From contig NZ_LT629796.1 of assembly GCF_900106065.1 (NCBI RefSeq), forward strand, positions 5,866,501-5,930,500: a stretch of 64,000 bases of DNA. Reading direction: 5' to 3'. The first letter of the stretch is position 1. The number at the start of each line of letters is the position of its first letter. Position numbers and translations under genes: made by a program. The stretch comes from Pseudomonas mandelii. Lineage in GTDB: Bacteria > Pseudomonadota > Gammaproteobacteria > Pseudomonadales > Pseudomonadaceae. The notes below the pieces were generated by a model. It was not told where the DNA came from, searched no databases, and saw only the letters and a program-made list of their open reading frames with translations. This document shows positions 38,326 to 46,307 of the stretch, piece after piece.

Positions 38326-39363
38326 ATGTATAAAATGAGTTCAGGCTATGCCAGCGTGCTGGTCAATACGCTCTCGGCCCAAGGACTGGATGTTGCCAGT
38401 CTGTGTCGGGAGGCTGGACTAGACATTGACCTCGCGGACCAACCAGGTGCGTTTTGCGAGCGAAAGGCCATCTATCGACTCTGGGAGCTGGCCGCCGAAG
38501 CCTCGGGCGATCAGGACATTGGCTTGAGGGCCTATGGCAGTTTCCACCCCGGCAGCTTTCAGATCATCGGCTACACCATGATGTCCAGCCTGAATCTGAA
38601 AAACGCCCTCGAACGCCTGGTCCGTTTCAGTCCGCTGATTGGCACCGGGTTCAGCCTTTTCTTTACCGCCGAACAGCAACATTACCGGTTGTCCGGGCTC
38701 GATCATCAGCAGCAGGGTTCGGTCAAACCGCGCCAATACACCGATGCCGGGCTGGCGTCGTTGTTGGGGTTCTGCCGCAAGCTGGCGGGCGGCAACGCAC
38801 CGCAACCCTTGAGCGTCGAATTCACCTATCCAGAACCCGAAGACACCACCGAGCATCGACGGCTGTTTGGCTGCAATCTGCAGTTCAACGCGCCTTACGA
38901 CAGCATTTTGTTTGACGGGCAGGAATTGATGCGACCGTTGAGCATGGCCAACGAAACGCTGGCGGTGCTGCATGACAGTTTTGCCGAGGCGCAACTGGAC
39001 CTGCTGTTTGGTTTTTGCATTGTCGGGCGAATTCGCGCGCTGATTACCGAGCGCCTGAGTCAGGGCCAGGGGCAATGCGACATGGAATCGATTGCGGCGG
39101 CCTTGAACATCAGCAAACGAACGCTGCAACGGGCGCTTGAAAAGGAAGGGACACAGTTCAAGGACGTGCTGAGCGCGGTGCGCCGGCAACTCGCTGATTT
39201 CTACCTGCGCCATTCTCACTTCAACATGAAGCATGTCGCCTATCTCCTTGGCTTTCATGACCACAGCAGCTTCAACAAAGCCTGTAGCCGCTGGTTTGGC
39301 ATGACGCCGGGGCAGTATCGGTCCGATGAATCGTTCGAGATCCAGGAAGCCACGCCGGTGTGA
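38326..39363 (+). CDS. phbR: AraC-family activator of the PHB operon
   Basis: A 345-residue regulator. The N-terminal ~200 residues form an AraC arabinose-binding-like domain (OruR/ArgR subgroup: SFQIIGYTMMSS, LVRFSPLIGTGF). The C-terminal ~95 residues form two helix-turn-helix motifs (MESIAAALNISKRTLQRAL and VAYLLGFHDHSSFNKACSRWFGMTPGQYR). Its divergent position upstream of phbBAC matches the phbR arrangement described for Pseudomonas sp. 61-3, where it activates the operon. GAGGA precedes ATG 38326. The signal is unknown. Confidence 0.88.
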   Translation: MYKMSSGYASVLVNTLSAQGLDVASLCREAGLDIDLADQPGAFCERKAIYRLWELAAEASGDQDIGLRAYGSFHPGSFQIIGYTMMSSLNLKNALERLVRFSPLIGTGFSLFFTAEQQHYRLSGLDHQQQGSVKPRQYTDAGLASLLGFCRKLAGGNAPQPLSVEFTYPEPEDTTEHRRLFGCNLQFNAPYDSILFDGQELMRPLSMANETLAVLHDSFAEAQLDLLFGFCIVGRIRALITERLSQGQGQCDMESIAAALNISKRTLQRALEKEGTQFKDVLSAVRRQLADFYLRHSHFNMKHVAYLLGFHDHSSFNKACSRWFGMTPGQYRSDESFEIQEATPV

Positions 39364-39400
39364 CGCGGTGAACTGCTCTAACATTTTGTCGACAACGACC

Positions 39401-39537
39401 CCCTGTGGGAGCGCGCTTTCGTGGCGAGGGAGCTTGCTCCCGCTGGGTCGCGAAGCGGCCCCAAAAGCTATGCGACTGCTTCGCAGCCGAGCGGGAGCAA
39501 GCTCCCTCGCCACACACATAGGCTCGCTCCCACAAGT
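39401..39537. repeat. nested REPIN
   Basis: Inner perfect 24-bp arms begin GTGGCGAGGGAGCTTGCTCC (39421-39444, complement 39490-39513). They are nested inside an outer imperfect pair, CCCTGTGGGAGCG and CTCGCTCCCACAAG. Two REP families are therefore combined in one gap, at the convergent ends of phbR and the DUF3141 gene. Confidence 0.88.
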
Positions 39538-39543
39538 TACTCA

Positions 39544-42012
39544 TCAGAGAGCAGGAGGTTTCTTCGCGGCTTTTTTGCCCTTCGCGGGTTTGCGCGTTTT
39601 TGTCAGCGTTCCCGGGGCAATTGGCTCAGCGACGACCACGGGGGCGCTTTGTTTGGCGGGCTCTGGTGCGACGACCGCGGTTTTCGGCTTGATCGGCTCC
39701 GGGGTTGTCGTCGGGGTGTCCTCCTCGACAACATCGGCTGCGCCCGGAGGTTGAGTCAGGTTGAACCCCGGCAGTGGCACGTCGAGCAGCGTGTGCAGCT
39801 CACACCAGAACGGATTGTCTGCGCCGCTGGTCAGCAGTTCCGGCAGCATGTTGGCGACGGCGGCCAGCACTTGCTGGCGTTCTTCGACCTCGGCCAGCAT
39901 CAGGGGCAGACTTTGCAGGCTTTCCTGCGGATGGGTGGCGACCAGCAGTTTTTGCAGGCGCAGGGTTTCGCGCAAGTCCAGCGGCTCGGCGCTGTAGTCC
40001 TGCAGCAGCACCTGCAATTGCAGGATGAGTTTCTCGACGCTTTGCTTGCCCGGTTCGTCGCTGTCGCGGCCCAGCAGGAACAGGATCCGGATCAAGGCTT
40101 CCATCAAGCCGCCGAGGGGCAGGGCGTCCTGAAGGCGGTCGATCAGGACTTTATCGTGCTGCTCGGCATGCGCCTGGAGATTGCGAGCCGGTACGTTGCC
40201 GGTAAGGCTGTTGAGCACGCCATACACGCCGTAAAAGCTCATTTCCTGAGCGGCATCACGCAGGTCCCGATAGCCGTTCAAGGCATCCTGTATCTGGTTG
40301 GAAAACAATGCCTGCCAGGCCAGCAACGGATTGGACGGGTTTGCCGGCTGACGGTTCTTGCTCACTTGGGCGGCACTGCCTGCCAACCACCAGAGCGCCG
40401 GGTTCAAACTGTTCCACATCACCTGTTGCTGGTGAAACGGGTGGGCCTTGCGCATCAGCTCGGCGGTCGGCTCGTTGATCAACTGGCGCAACCACGGTCT
40501 TACAAACCCGTCGTAAAGGGTGTTGTTGAAATCAGAGGCACGCTCGACCAGCGCAAATTCGCGATCATCGTCACGGGGCGGCTGCGCGTCACCGTGGATG
40601 TCGGCGATACGTCGTCGCTCGAAACGCACGGCGTAGGGCGTTGGCGAATGTTCCGGCAGGTCCTCGATGAGCATTTCATAGAGCCCGCCCGGCAGTTCGT
40701 TGATCGCGTCGACGGCGCCCAACAACTCCCGGTGCTCACGCCGCGCGACTTCGCCGGAAACAAAGATGCCCAGATGGCCAATGCTCGCGTGCCGCAGGTA
40801 AACGATGGTGCGACCGGCATTTTGCAGGGCGAGATCGCTGGGGTAGACGTCGGTGATCCAGTCCAGTGCTTGCTGGGGCGAGGTGATGTTATCGCCATAG
40901 GAACAGAACACCACCACCGGCACTTCGATGCGTTTGAGGTCGAGCCCGCTGCTCTTGCGCCCGAGGCCGCCGGACAGTTGATTGCCGATGAACAGGTCAT
41001 CGACAATCATCTCGATCTCTTCGCCATTGAGCAGGGTCGGGCTGCCCCACCAGCGTTCGAAATCGAGGAAGCGCGGGGCCTCGCTGTCGACCTCGCTGAA
41101 CAGGTGGTAGTACTTGCCCCACCAGGTGTTGGCCGGGTCGAGGCTTTCGAAATTGCTCACCAGCCAAGTGCCGTCGAAACGGTCATTGCCCAGGTCGCTG
41201 CCCAGGCGTGCCATCCAGCCACCACCCAGCAAACCGCCGGTGTAGCGCATCGGATTGCGCCCATTAACGCCCGCCCAGTACGACAACGGCGCGCCATTGA
41301 CGATGATCAGTCCCGGCAGTTCCGGGCGGGTCGCCGCCAGGCCCATCAACGCCCAGCCGGCCTGGCAGTTGCCGATCACCACGGGTTTGGTGCTGGCGGG
41401 GTGTCGCGCGCTGACCTCTTCGATAAACCGCGCCTGGGCTGCAACAATGTCCGCCAGGGTTTGCCCCGGGCGTGGCGAATGGCTGAACGAGATGAAATAG
41501 GTCGGGTGACCGGCGCGCAGGCTTTCGCCGATGACCGAATCCTGTTTGAAACCGCCAATCCCTGAACCGTGGCCGCCGCGCGGGTCAATGATGATCACCG
41601 GCTGCTTTTTGCTGTCGAGCTGTTGCCCGGGGCCCGCGATGATCTGCAGCAGCGAGTAGTTGACCGGGCGCGGCAGGTCTTCACCGGCAATCAGGGTTTC
41701 ATGGTTGAACTTGAGCAGCAGCGGATACCCGGCGCGTTCGTGGGCCAGGGTGTTGTCGCCGCGCTGACGCAAGGTGTCCCAGAACAGCACGCTGCGTTGG
41801 CCAAGGTCGGTGAAGTATTCCTGCCAGTCAGCGGCGGTCGGCTGCTTGAGTTGTTCAAGACTTGAAGGTGCGTAGGTTTTGGCCTGGCGCTGTTGCACGG
41901 CGTCAATAACGTTGCGGGTATTGAGGCGCTGCAGATGGTTCAGGTGCTCGAACACACCGGACGCAGTCGAAAGCCCTTTATCTTGCAGCGCAATATTTTC
42001 TTCCTGACCCAT
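39544..42012 (-). CDS. DUF3141 alpha/beta-hydrolase-like protein of the PHB locus
   Basis: An 822-residue protein. Residues ~90-470 form an alpha/beta-hydrolase fold related to PHA synthases (IIDPRGGHGSGIGGFKQDS, GHPTYFISFSHSPRPGQ). A nucleophile-elbow-like GNCQAGW carries Cys216 where PhaC has G-x-C-x-G-G. A CSYGDNITSPQQAL segment and RHASIGHLGIF could supply Asp and His. The remainder is helical, and the C-terminus is a Pro/Ala/Lys-rich tail (TRKPAKGKKAAKKPPAL) like those of PhaF-type granule or DNA-binding proteins. AGGAG precedes ATG 42012. Divergent from the phasin gene. The role is unassigned: synthase, depolymerase or granule scaffold are all open. Confidence 0.82.
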   Translation of the reverse strand: MGQEENIALQDKGLSTASGVFEHLNHLQRLNTRNVIDAVQQRQAKTYAPSSLEQLKQPTAADWQEYFTDLGQRSVLFWDTLRQRGDNTLAHERAGYPLLLKFNHETLIAGEDLPRPVNYSLLQIIAGPGQQLDSKKQPVIIIDPRGGHGSGIGGFKQDSVIGESLRAGHPTYFISFSHSPRPGQTLADIVAAQARFIEEVSARHPASTKPVVIGNCQAGWALMGLAATRPELPGLIIVNGAPLSYWAGVNGRNPMRYTGGLLGGGWMARLGSDLGNDRFDGTWLVSNFESLDPANTWWGKYYHLFSEVDSEAPRFLDFERWWGSPTLLNGEEIEMIVDDLFIGNQLSGGLGRKSSGLDLKRIEVPVVVFCSYGDNITSPQQALDWITDVYPSDLALQNAGRTIVYLRHASIGHLGIFVSGEVARREHRELLGAVDAINELPGGLYEMLIEDLPEHSPTPYAVRFERRRIADIHGDAQPPRDDDREFALVERASDFNNTLYDGFVRPWLRQLINEPTAELMRKAHPFHQQQVMWNSLNPALWWLAGSAAQVSKNRQPANPSNPLLAWQALFSNQIQDALNGYRDLRDAAQEMSFYGVYGVLNSLTGNVPARNLQAHAEQHDKVLIDRLQDALPLGGLMEALIRILFLLGRDSDEPGKQSVEKLILQLQVLLQDYSAEPLDLRETLRLQKLLVATHPQESLQSLPLMLAEVEERQQVLAAVANMLPELLTSGADNPFWCELHTLLDVPLPGFNLTQPPGAADVVEEDTPTTTPEPIKPKTAVVAPEPAKQSAPVVVAEPIAPGTLTKTRKPAKGKKAAKKPPAL

Positions 42013-42254
42013 CGTGAACTCCTGACGCCATGCGTGGGAACGTTGCCCTGACTAATAGCAATCAAGCCGGTCGTTCGATTTTCACGAGTGTATAGGGAAT
42101 AACGGTCAAGGAAGCGAACTTTATTGTGCGCCGCACAAAATAGCCGTTGCCAAATAGTTTTGTGCACTGCAATATCAAGGCTAACGCGATGTCTGGCAGG
42201 ATCGCTATCGCGTCCTCAGGCCCATCCGGGCCTTCCAGAACCAGGAGATAAAGC

Positions 42255-42824
42255 ATGTCTTTTTTCAATTCGGAAAAACTGCAAACCGCTCAGAAAGCCA
42301 ACCTCGATCTTTTGCAGCAGATCAGCGGCAAAGTCTTCGCCAGCGTTGAACAGCTGAGCCAGTTGCAGTTCAAGGCACTGCGCGACTCCACCGAGGAGCA
42401 CTTCGAAGGCGTGCGCAAGCTGCTGGCCGTGCGTGATCCACAAGGTTTTGCCGATTTGCAGGCATCGTTTACCCAGCCGAGCGCGCAGGCCGAGCGTCTG
42501 GCCGAGTTCAATCGTCAGGTTCAAGCGCTGATCGTGGGCACGCAGTCGGACATCGCCAAACTGACGTCGAGTCAGATCGAGGCGGGCACCCAGCAGGTCA
42601 ATGAGTTTGTTGAATCGATCAGCAAGAATGCACCGGCCGGCTCCGAGCCTGTCGTGGCTGCATTCAAGTCGGGCCTTGCCAATGCCAGTACCGTGTTTGA
42701 AAGCGCACAGAAAGCCGTGAAACAGGCTTCCGATGTGGCTCAGAGCAATTTTGACGCCGCCACTGCCGCTGCCACCAAAGCAGCACCAGAAGCGAGCGCC
42801 AAGGCCACCAGCGGTAACAAGTAA
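42255..42824 (+). CDS. phaP: phasin family granule protein
   Basis: A 189-residue helical protein of the phasin_2 type (FFNSEKLQTAQKANLDLLQQISGKVFASVEQLSQLQ). It coats PHB granules and limits their fusion. Helical heptads run to about residue 160. The C-terminus is Ala/Lys-rich (AATKAAPEASAKATSGNK). AGGAG lies seven bases before ATG 42255. A strong terminator follows directly. It is convergent with phaR, the likely repressor of phasin genes. Confidence 0.92.
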   Translation: MSFFNSEKLQTAQKANLDLLQQISGKVFASVEQLSQLQFKALRDSTEEHFEGVRKLLAVRDPQGFADLQASFTQPSAQAERLAEFNRQVQALIVGTQSDIAKLTSSQIEAGTQQVNEFVESISKNAPAGSEPVVAAFKSGLANASTVFESAQKAVKQASDVAQSNFDAATAAATKAAPEASAKATSGNK

Positions 42825-42850
42825 GTCATTTCAGGCCAGCGGCACAAACG

Positions 42851-42887
42851 ATGGCGATGGGTTTATTCCCCATCGCCATTTTTTTTC
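42851..42887 (+). terminator. intrinsic terminator of phaP, overlapping the end of phaR
   Basis: ATGGCGATGGG and CCCATCGCCAT (11 bp) are followed by nine T. The stem also encodes the last codons of the convergent phaR gene. Confidence 0.93.
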
Positions 42888-43375
42888 GGCCCGTTATCGG
42901 TGCCGGGCTTGGCGCCAAACATGCCGAACAGGTTCTGGGTATTGAGGTACAAGGCCTTGGACTGGTCGACATACTGGCGCATCAGGTCCTGCATGACCGG
43001 GGCCTGTTGATGCATGAAGTCGCTCCAGGCTTCGGATGACTGCGCGCCGGTCTGGGACTGGATGTCGATGACGGTCTGGATGCTTTTATCCAGGTAGCTG
43101 CCGAGCACACCCTGGTACGGACCGTAGAACTGGATAATCCCCATCAGCATCTCGCTGGTGAAGATCGGCTCGCCGCCGCTTTCGGCTTCCAGAATCACTT
43201 GCAGCAGGATACTGCGCGTCAGGTCTTCGCCGCTCTTGGCATCGACCACCTTAAACGCAACTTTATCGACGACCAGTTGGCGCACATCCGCCAGCGTCAA
43301 ATGACTGCTGGTGTGGGTGTCGTAGAGTCGGCGATTGGGGTATTTCTTGATCAGGCGGGGGGTGGTATCAGTCAT
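42863..43375 (-). CDS. phaR: PHB-responsive repressor PhaR
   Basis: A 170-residue regulator with the N-terminal PHB/PHA accumulation DNA-binding domain (LIKKYPNRRLYDTHTSSHLTL) and the following PHB_acc domain (IFTSEMLMGIIQFYGPYQGVLGSYL). In known systems it binds both the phasin promoter and PHB granules, so phasin is made only when polymer is present. The start is ATG 43375 (MTDTTPR). The 12-residue upstream extension lacks family similarity. The gene tail is Lys/Asn-rich because it overlaps the phaP terminator. Confidence 0.93.
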   Translation of the reverse strand: MTDTTPRLIKKYPNRRLYDTHTSSHLTLADVRQLVVDKVAFKVVDAKSGEDLTRSILLQVILEAESGGEPIFTSEMLMGIIQFYGPYQGVLGSYLDKSIQTVIDIQSQTGAQSSEAWSDFMHQQAPVMQDLMRQYVDQSKALYLNTQNLFGMFGAKPGTDNGPKKNGDGE

Positions 43376-43448
43376 GCGGGGCGTCTCGCGGCGGGCCTGG
43401 TTTGCAGGCATCTTAACCTACTCTCATGTTTGGCGCCTTTGAGGCCGC

Positions 43449-43514
43449 CTTCGCGAGCAGGCTCGCTCCTACCGTTGACCGCGTTCCCCTGTGGAAGCGA
43501 GCCTGCTCGCGAAG
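43449..43514. repeat. REPIN next to the IS left end
   Basis: CTTCGCGAGCAGGCTCGCT (43449-43467) pairs with AGCGAGCCTGCTCGCGAAG (43496-43514). The IS element begins 26 bp further on. Confidence 0.85.
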
Positions 43515-43570
43515 AGGCTCGCCATCTCAGCGAAAATCCTGTCTAGTCCTGAAATAGGTTTACACCTGTT

Positions 43571-44371
43571 TCACCCTAACGCCCGATGCACCGCATCGGG
43601 CGTTTTGTATTTCAAAGACAGGTGCGGTCGCTCGCCGTTGTAGATCGATACCGACTCACTCACCATCTTCTTCGCTTGCGTCAAATCCTGCGGCCGCTGA
43701 AGCATAAGCTCTGTCTTCAGTATCCCGTTGACCCTCTCTGCCAAGGCATTTTGGTAGCAGTCATAGCCATCCGTCATTGAACATCGAATGCCGTATTTCG
43801 CGTGCAACGCTTGGTACATCCCCGAGCAATATTGGATACCTCTATCTGAGTGGTGCACCAACGGCTGCTCTGTCCGACGGTGCTCTACCGCCCAGCTCAG
43901 CGCGTGTGCTACCGACTCGGCATAAAGGCTTTCATGGACGTGATAGCCCACGATCTTTCGCGAAAAAGCATCCGTCACAAGGCTCAGATAAGCCACACCT
44001 TCCTGAGTTGGCAAATAGGTTATGTCAGCCACCCAGACTTGTTCCGGGCCGCAGGGAACAACCTGATCAGGACCTGGTTTGAGCAGGTTCGGGTGGCGGT
44101 GAAAGCGATGATGACTATTGGTCGTCTTGTGATACGCCCGCTTGCGAGCCACCAATAAACGCCGTTCACGCAGAATCGAAAACAGCCGATCTCGCCCCAC
44201 TTGCAGCTCAAGTTGAGGCTGGCATTGCAGCAAGTAATACAGCTTTCGGGTGCCCAGCCGCGGCTGCCGCAGGCGCTTTTGTTGAACGAAATCGGCAACT
44301 TTCTGATCCAGAACCAGACGAGCTGCATCGGCGCGATTGCGTTTGTAGTAAGCCTGGCGGCTTATCCCCAT
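43571..44371 (-). CDS. IS3-family transposase OrfB (DDE integrase domain)
   Basis: 266 residues from the internal ATG 44371, though it is normally made as the distal part of an OrfAB fusion whose reading frame extends back to the slippery site at 44443. The rve/DDE domain shows the Asp in VWVADITYLP, the Asp in HHSDRGIQYCS and the Glu in NALAERVNGILK. An N-terminal HTH_21 segment (YYKRNRADAARLVLDQKVADF) precedes it. The C-terminus PHLSLKYKTPDAVHRA is typical of IS3. It cuts and joins the element ends. Confidence 0.95.
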   Translation of the reverse strand: MGISRQAYYKRNRADAARLVLDQKVADFVQQKRLRQPRLGTRKLYYLLQCQPQLELQVGRDRLFSILRERRLLVARKRAYHKTTNSHHRFHRHPNLLKPGPDQVVPCGPEQVWVADITYLPTQEGVAYLSLVTDAFSRKIVGYHVHESLYAESVAHALSWAVEHRRTEQPLVHHSDRGIQYCSGMYQALHAKYGIRCSMTDGYDCYQNALAERVNGILKTELMLQRPQDLTQAKKMVSESVSIYNGERPHLSLKYKTPDAVHRALG

Positions 44372-44394
44372 GAACTGGCAAGCCCTGCTGATGC

Positions 44395-44796
44395 TCAGGT
44401 TTTGGATTCGTTTTTGCGCGAGGACTTGCCGGGACGCTTTTTTACGACAGAGAGACCGTAGTCATTTTTCAAGACATCCAAGACCGCCTCGAAAAACTGC
44501 GCTTTCTGATTGGACAGCGCCAACTGTTCTTCAAGCTCTTTGATGCGTTGTTCTGGCGTTAATGGTCGGTTTTTGTCGGGCATAGACCCCATCCTCGGCG
44601 AGCCAATGTATGTGCCTGGGCTCCAATCCTGCCGACCGTGCTTGCGTAACCACGTCAGAACGGTCGTTTTGCCTTGAATCCCGTAGCGCTCCTGAGCCTC
44701 TTTATAGCTCAGCTCGCCTTTTTCGACCTGATCGACTACCGACAATTTAAAGGTCAGCGTGTAGTCTCGCTGACTACGCCTTTTTGCTGATTCCAT
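44395..44796 (-). CDS. IS3-family transposase OrfA
   Basis: 133 residues: an HTH_Tnp_1-type domain (YTLTFKLSVVDQVEKGELSYKEAQERYG, followed by TVLTWLRKHG) and a leucine-zipper-like coiled coil (RIKELEEQLALSNQKAQFFEAVLDVL) that mediates dimerisation. At 44443-44437 on the minus strand is A AAA AAG in the codon phase X-XXY-YYZ. A -1 slip there leads straight into the OrfB frame, giving the OrfAB transposase, and unshifted OrfA usually dampens transposition. Confidence 0.94.
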   Translation of the reverse strand: MESAKRRSQRDYTLTFKLSVVDQVEKGELSYKEAQERYGIQGKTTVLTWLRKHGRQDWSPGTYIGSPRMGSMPDKNRPLTPEQRIKELEEQLALSNQKAQFFEAVLDVLKNDYGLSVVKKRPGKSSRKNESKT

Positions 44797-44860
44797 TACG
44801 TCCTCCTGAAAAACAGATCAGAAGGTGTAAACCTTATTCAGGACGGGACATCCACAACAA

Positions 44861-44896
44861 AAAGGGGAACTGCGCCGCCAAGCGAGTCCCCCCTTG
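44861..44896 (-). terminator. intrinsic terminator of the oprD gene
   Basis: On the minus strand AAGGGGGGACT...AGTTCCCCTT is followed by TTTTGTTG. The hairpin begins 15 bp behind the porin stop. The IS inserted just beyond it. Confidence 0.75.
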
Positions 44897-44910
44897 TGAA
44901 GCCTGAATCG

Positions 44911-46179
44911 TTACCAGATCGGCAGGGTGTAGCTGACAATCAAGCGATTCTCATCCAGATCGCTGCCGAAGTTGGTCGAACGCACCGTCGCATTACGCCA
45001 TTTCACCCCGACATTCTTCAGCGGACCGCTCTGCACGACATAACCAATGTCGGTATCACGCTCCCATTCCTTGCCTTCGGGGCGGTTGCCGCCCAGATCG
45101 ATATTGTCGCCAGTGATATAGCGGGTCATGAAGGTCAGCCCCGGCACACCCATGGCTGCAAAGTTGTAGTCGTAACGCGCCTGCCAGGATTTTTCGTCCT
45201 TACTGGCGAAGTCACCGATCTGCACGAAGTTCACCAGAAACGCATCGGTGCCGTTGATGTAGGCAAAACCGGTGTCGCCGCTCATGCCTTGATAACCCAG
45301 GCCAAACGCGTGACCGCCGAGGCTGTAGGTGAACATGGCGCCAATCGCATTGTTGTCGACATTGCTGCCGCCATCATCCGTGGAGCGGGCAAAGCGCAGG
45401 TCAGTCTTGAACGATTGCCCCGTCGTTACCGGCATCACGTAGGTCAGGTTCACCAGGTGCTGGCTGTAGAAGTTGTCGAGGTGGCCGTAGCTGTAGCCGG
45501 TGGCGAGGTTACTGGTCCATTTGTAGTTCAGGCTGGCGAAATCAAAGCTGTCGCTGTCGAGGTGCCGCGTGGTGATGCCTTTGGCGCCGGTCCGGGTGAT
45601 GCCCATGTCCTCGTAGTCCGAGGAGTCACGCTGATTGACCTGGGTTAGCCGCCCGGCATCCACGGTCAAGCCTTCAATCTCCAGCGAGTTCAATTGACCG
45701 CCCTTGAAGGTTTGTGGCAACAGCCGTGAATCGTTGGCCAGCACCGTCGGCAATTTCGGCAGCAGCGTGCCGAGTTTCAGGGTGCTTTTGGAGGCGCGCA
45801 GTTTAGCGGTCAATCCCAGTTCGCCGTACTCGTCCTGAGCGCCTTTGCTCGTGTCGCGATGGCGTTTGAGCAGGCCGGAACCGGCGCGATCAGGACTCGA
45901 ATCAAGCTTGACGCCGACCAGGCCGATGGCATCGAAACCGACACCGACCAAACCGTCGGTGAAGCCCGACTCATACCGCAGCAGGAAACCCTGGGCCCAT
46001 TCCTCTTGTTTGGATTGGGCGGCGTTGTCCTGGCGATAATCCCGATTGAAATAGAAGTTGCGCAGCTCAAGGCTGGCCTTGCTGTCTTTGACAAAGTCAG
46101 CCGCGGCGGGGGCCGAGAGGCTGATGACGCCGCCGGCCAGCAATAGTCGGGTAGCGAGGATGCGGGTGTTGCGGTCCAT
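44911..46179 (-). CDS. OprD-family outer-membrane porin
   Basis: A 422-residue Occ-family channel. A signal peptide ends APAAADFVKD. Family blocks are LELRNFYFNRDYR, EEWAQGFLLRYESGFTDG, VGVKLDSSPDRAGSGLL, LPQTFKGGQLNSLEI and WQARYDYNFAAMGVPGLTFMTRYI. The last strand is NRLIVSYTLPIW. ATG 46179 has AAAGGGG upstream. The leader contains AATAAAAACAA, a Crc/Hfq-like motif. Position beside acyl-CoA dehydrogenase, ActP and acyl-CoA synthetase genes suggests uptake of a small carboxylate. Confidence 0.92.
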   Translation of the reverse strand: MDRNTRILATRLLLAGGVISLSAPAAADFVKDSKASLELRNFYFNRDYRQDNAAQSKQEEWAQGFLLRYESGFTDGLVGVGFDAIGLVGVKLDSSPDRAGSGLLKRHRDTSKGAQDEYGELGLTAKLRASKSTLKLGTLLPKLPTVLANDSRLLPQTFKGGQLNSLEIEGLTVDAGRLTQVNQRDSSDYEDMGITRTGAKGITTRHLDSDSFDFASLNYKWTSNLATGYSYGHLDNFYSQHLVNLTYVMPVTTGQSFKTDLRFARSTDDGGSNVDNNAIGAMFTYSLGGHAFGLGYQGMSGDTGFAYINGTDAFLVNFVQIGDFASKDEKSWQARYDYNFAAMGVPGLTFMTRYITGDNIDLGGNRPEGKEWERDTDIGYVVQSGPLKNVGVKWRNATVRSTNFGSDLDENRLIVSYTLPIW

Positions 46180-46253
46180 GGTGAAGCCCCTTTGTTTTTA
46201 TTATGGAAAGACAGGTCCCGCGGCCCTCGCCGGGTGGACGAGGGCTTATCAAT

Positions 46254-46296
46254 AAAAAAACGCGGACGCCGAATCGAGAGGAGCGTGGCGCCGCGT
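46254..46296 (-). terminator. intrinsic terminator of the acyl-CoA dehydrogenase gene
   Basis: On the minus strand ACGCGGCGCC and GGCGTCCGCGT pair, with one bulged base, and are followed by seven T. It begins 12 bp behind the stop. Confidence 0.88.
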
Positions 46297-46307
46297 CGGT
46301 TCAATCG

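Larger units (their letters stand above)
43540..44850 (-). mobile_element. IS3-family insertion sequence, complete
   Basis: A 1311-bp element. Its terminal inverted repeats start TGTC and share GTCCTGAA.A.GGTTTACACC (43540-43567, and the complement of 44822-44850). The target TCC is duplicated at 43537-43539 and 44851-44853, a 3-bp duplication typical of IS3 elements. orfA and orfB overlap through a -1 frameshift site. It lies between phaR and an oprD gene and disrupts no visible gene. All parts look intact, so it may be active. Confidence 0.93.

Noticed and set aside
39421..39513. Repeats considered as a CRISPR array
   Set aside because: The repeats are palindromic, occur as scattered pairs rather than regularly spaced direct repeats, and no cas gene is near. 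The helicase with a Cas4-like domain at 9798 is not associated with an array.
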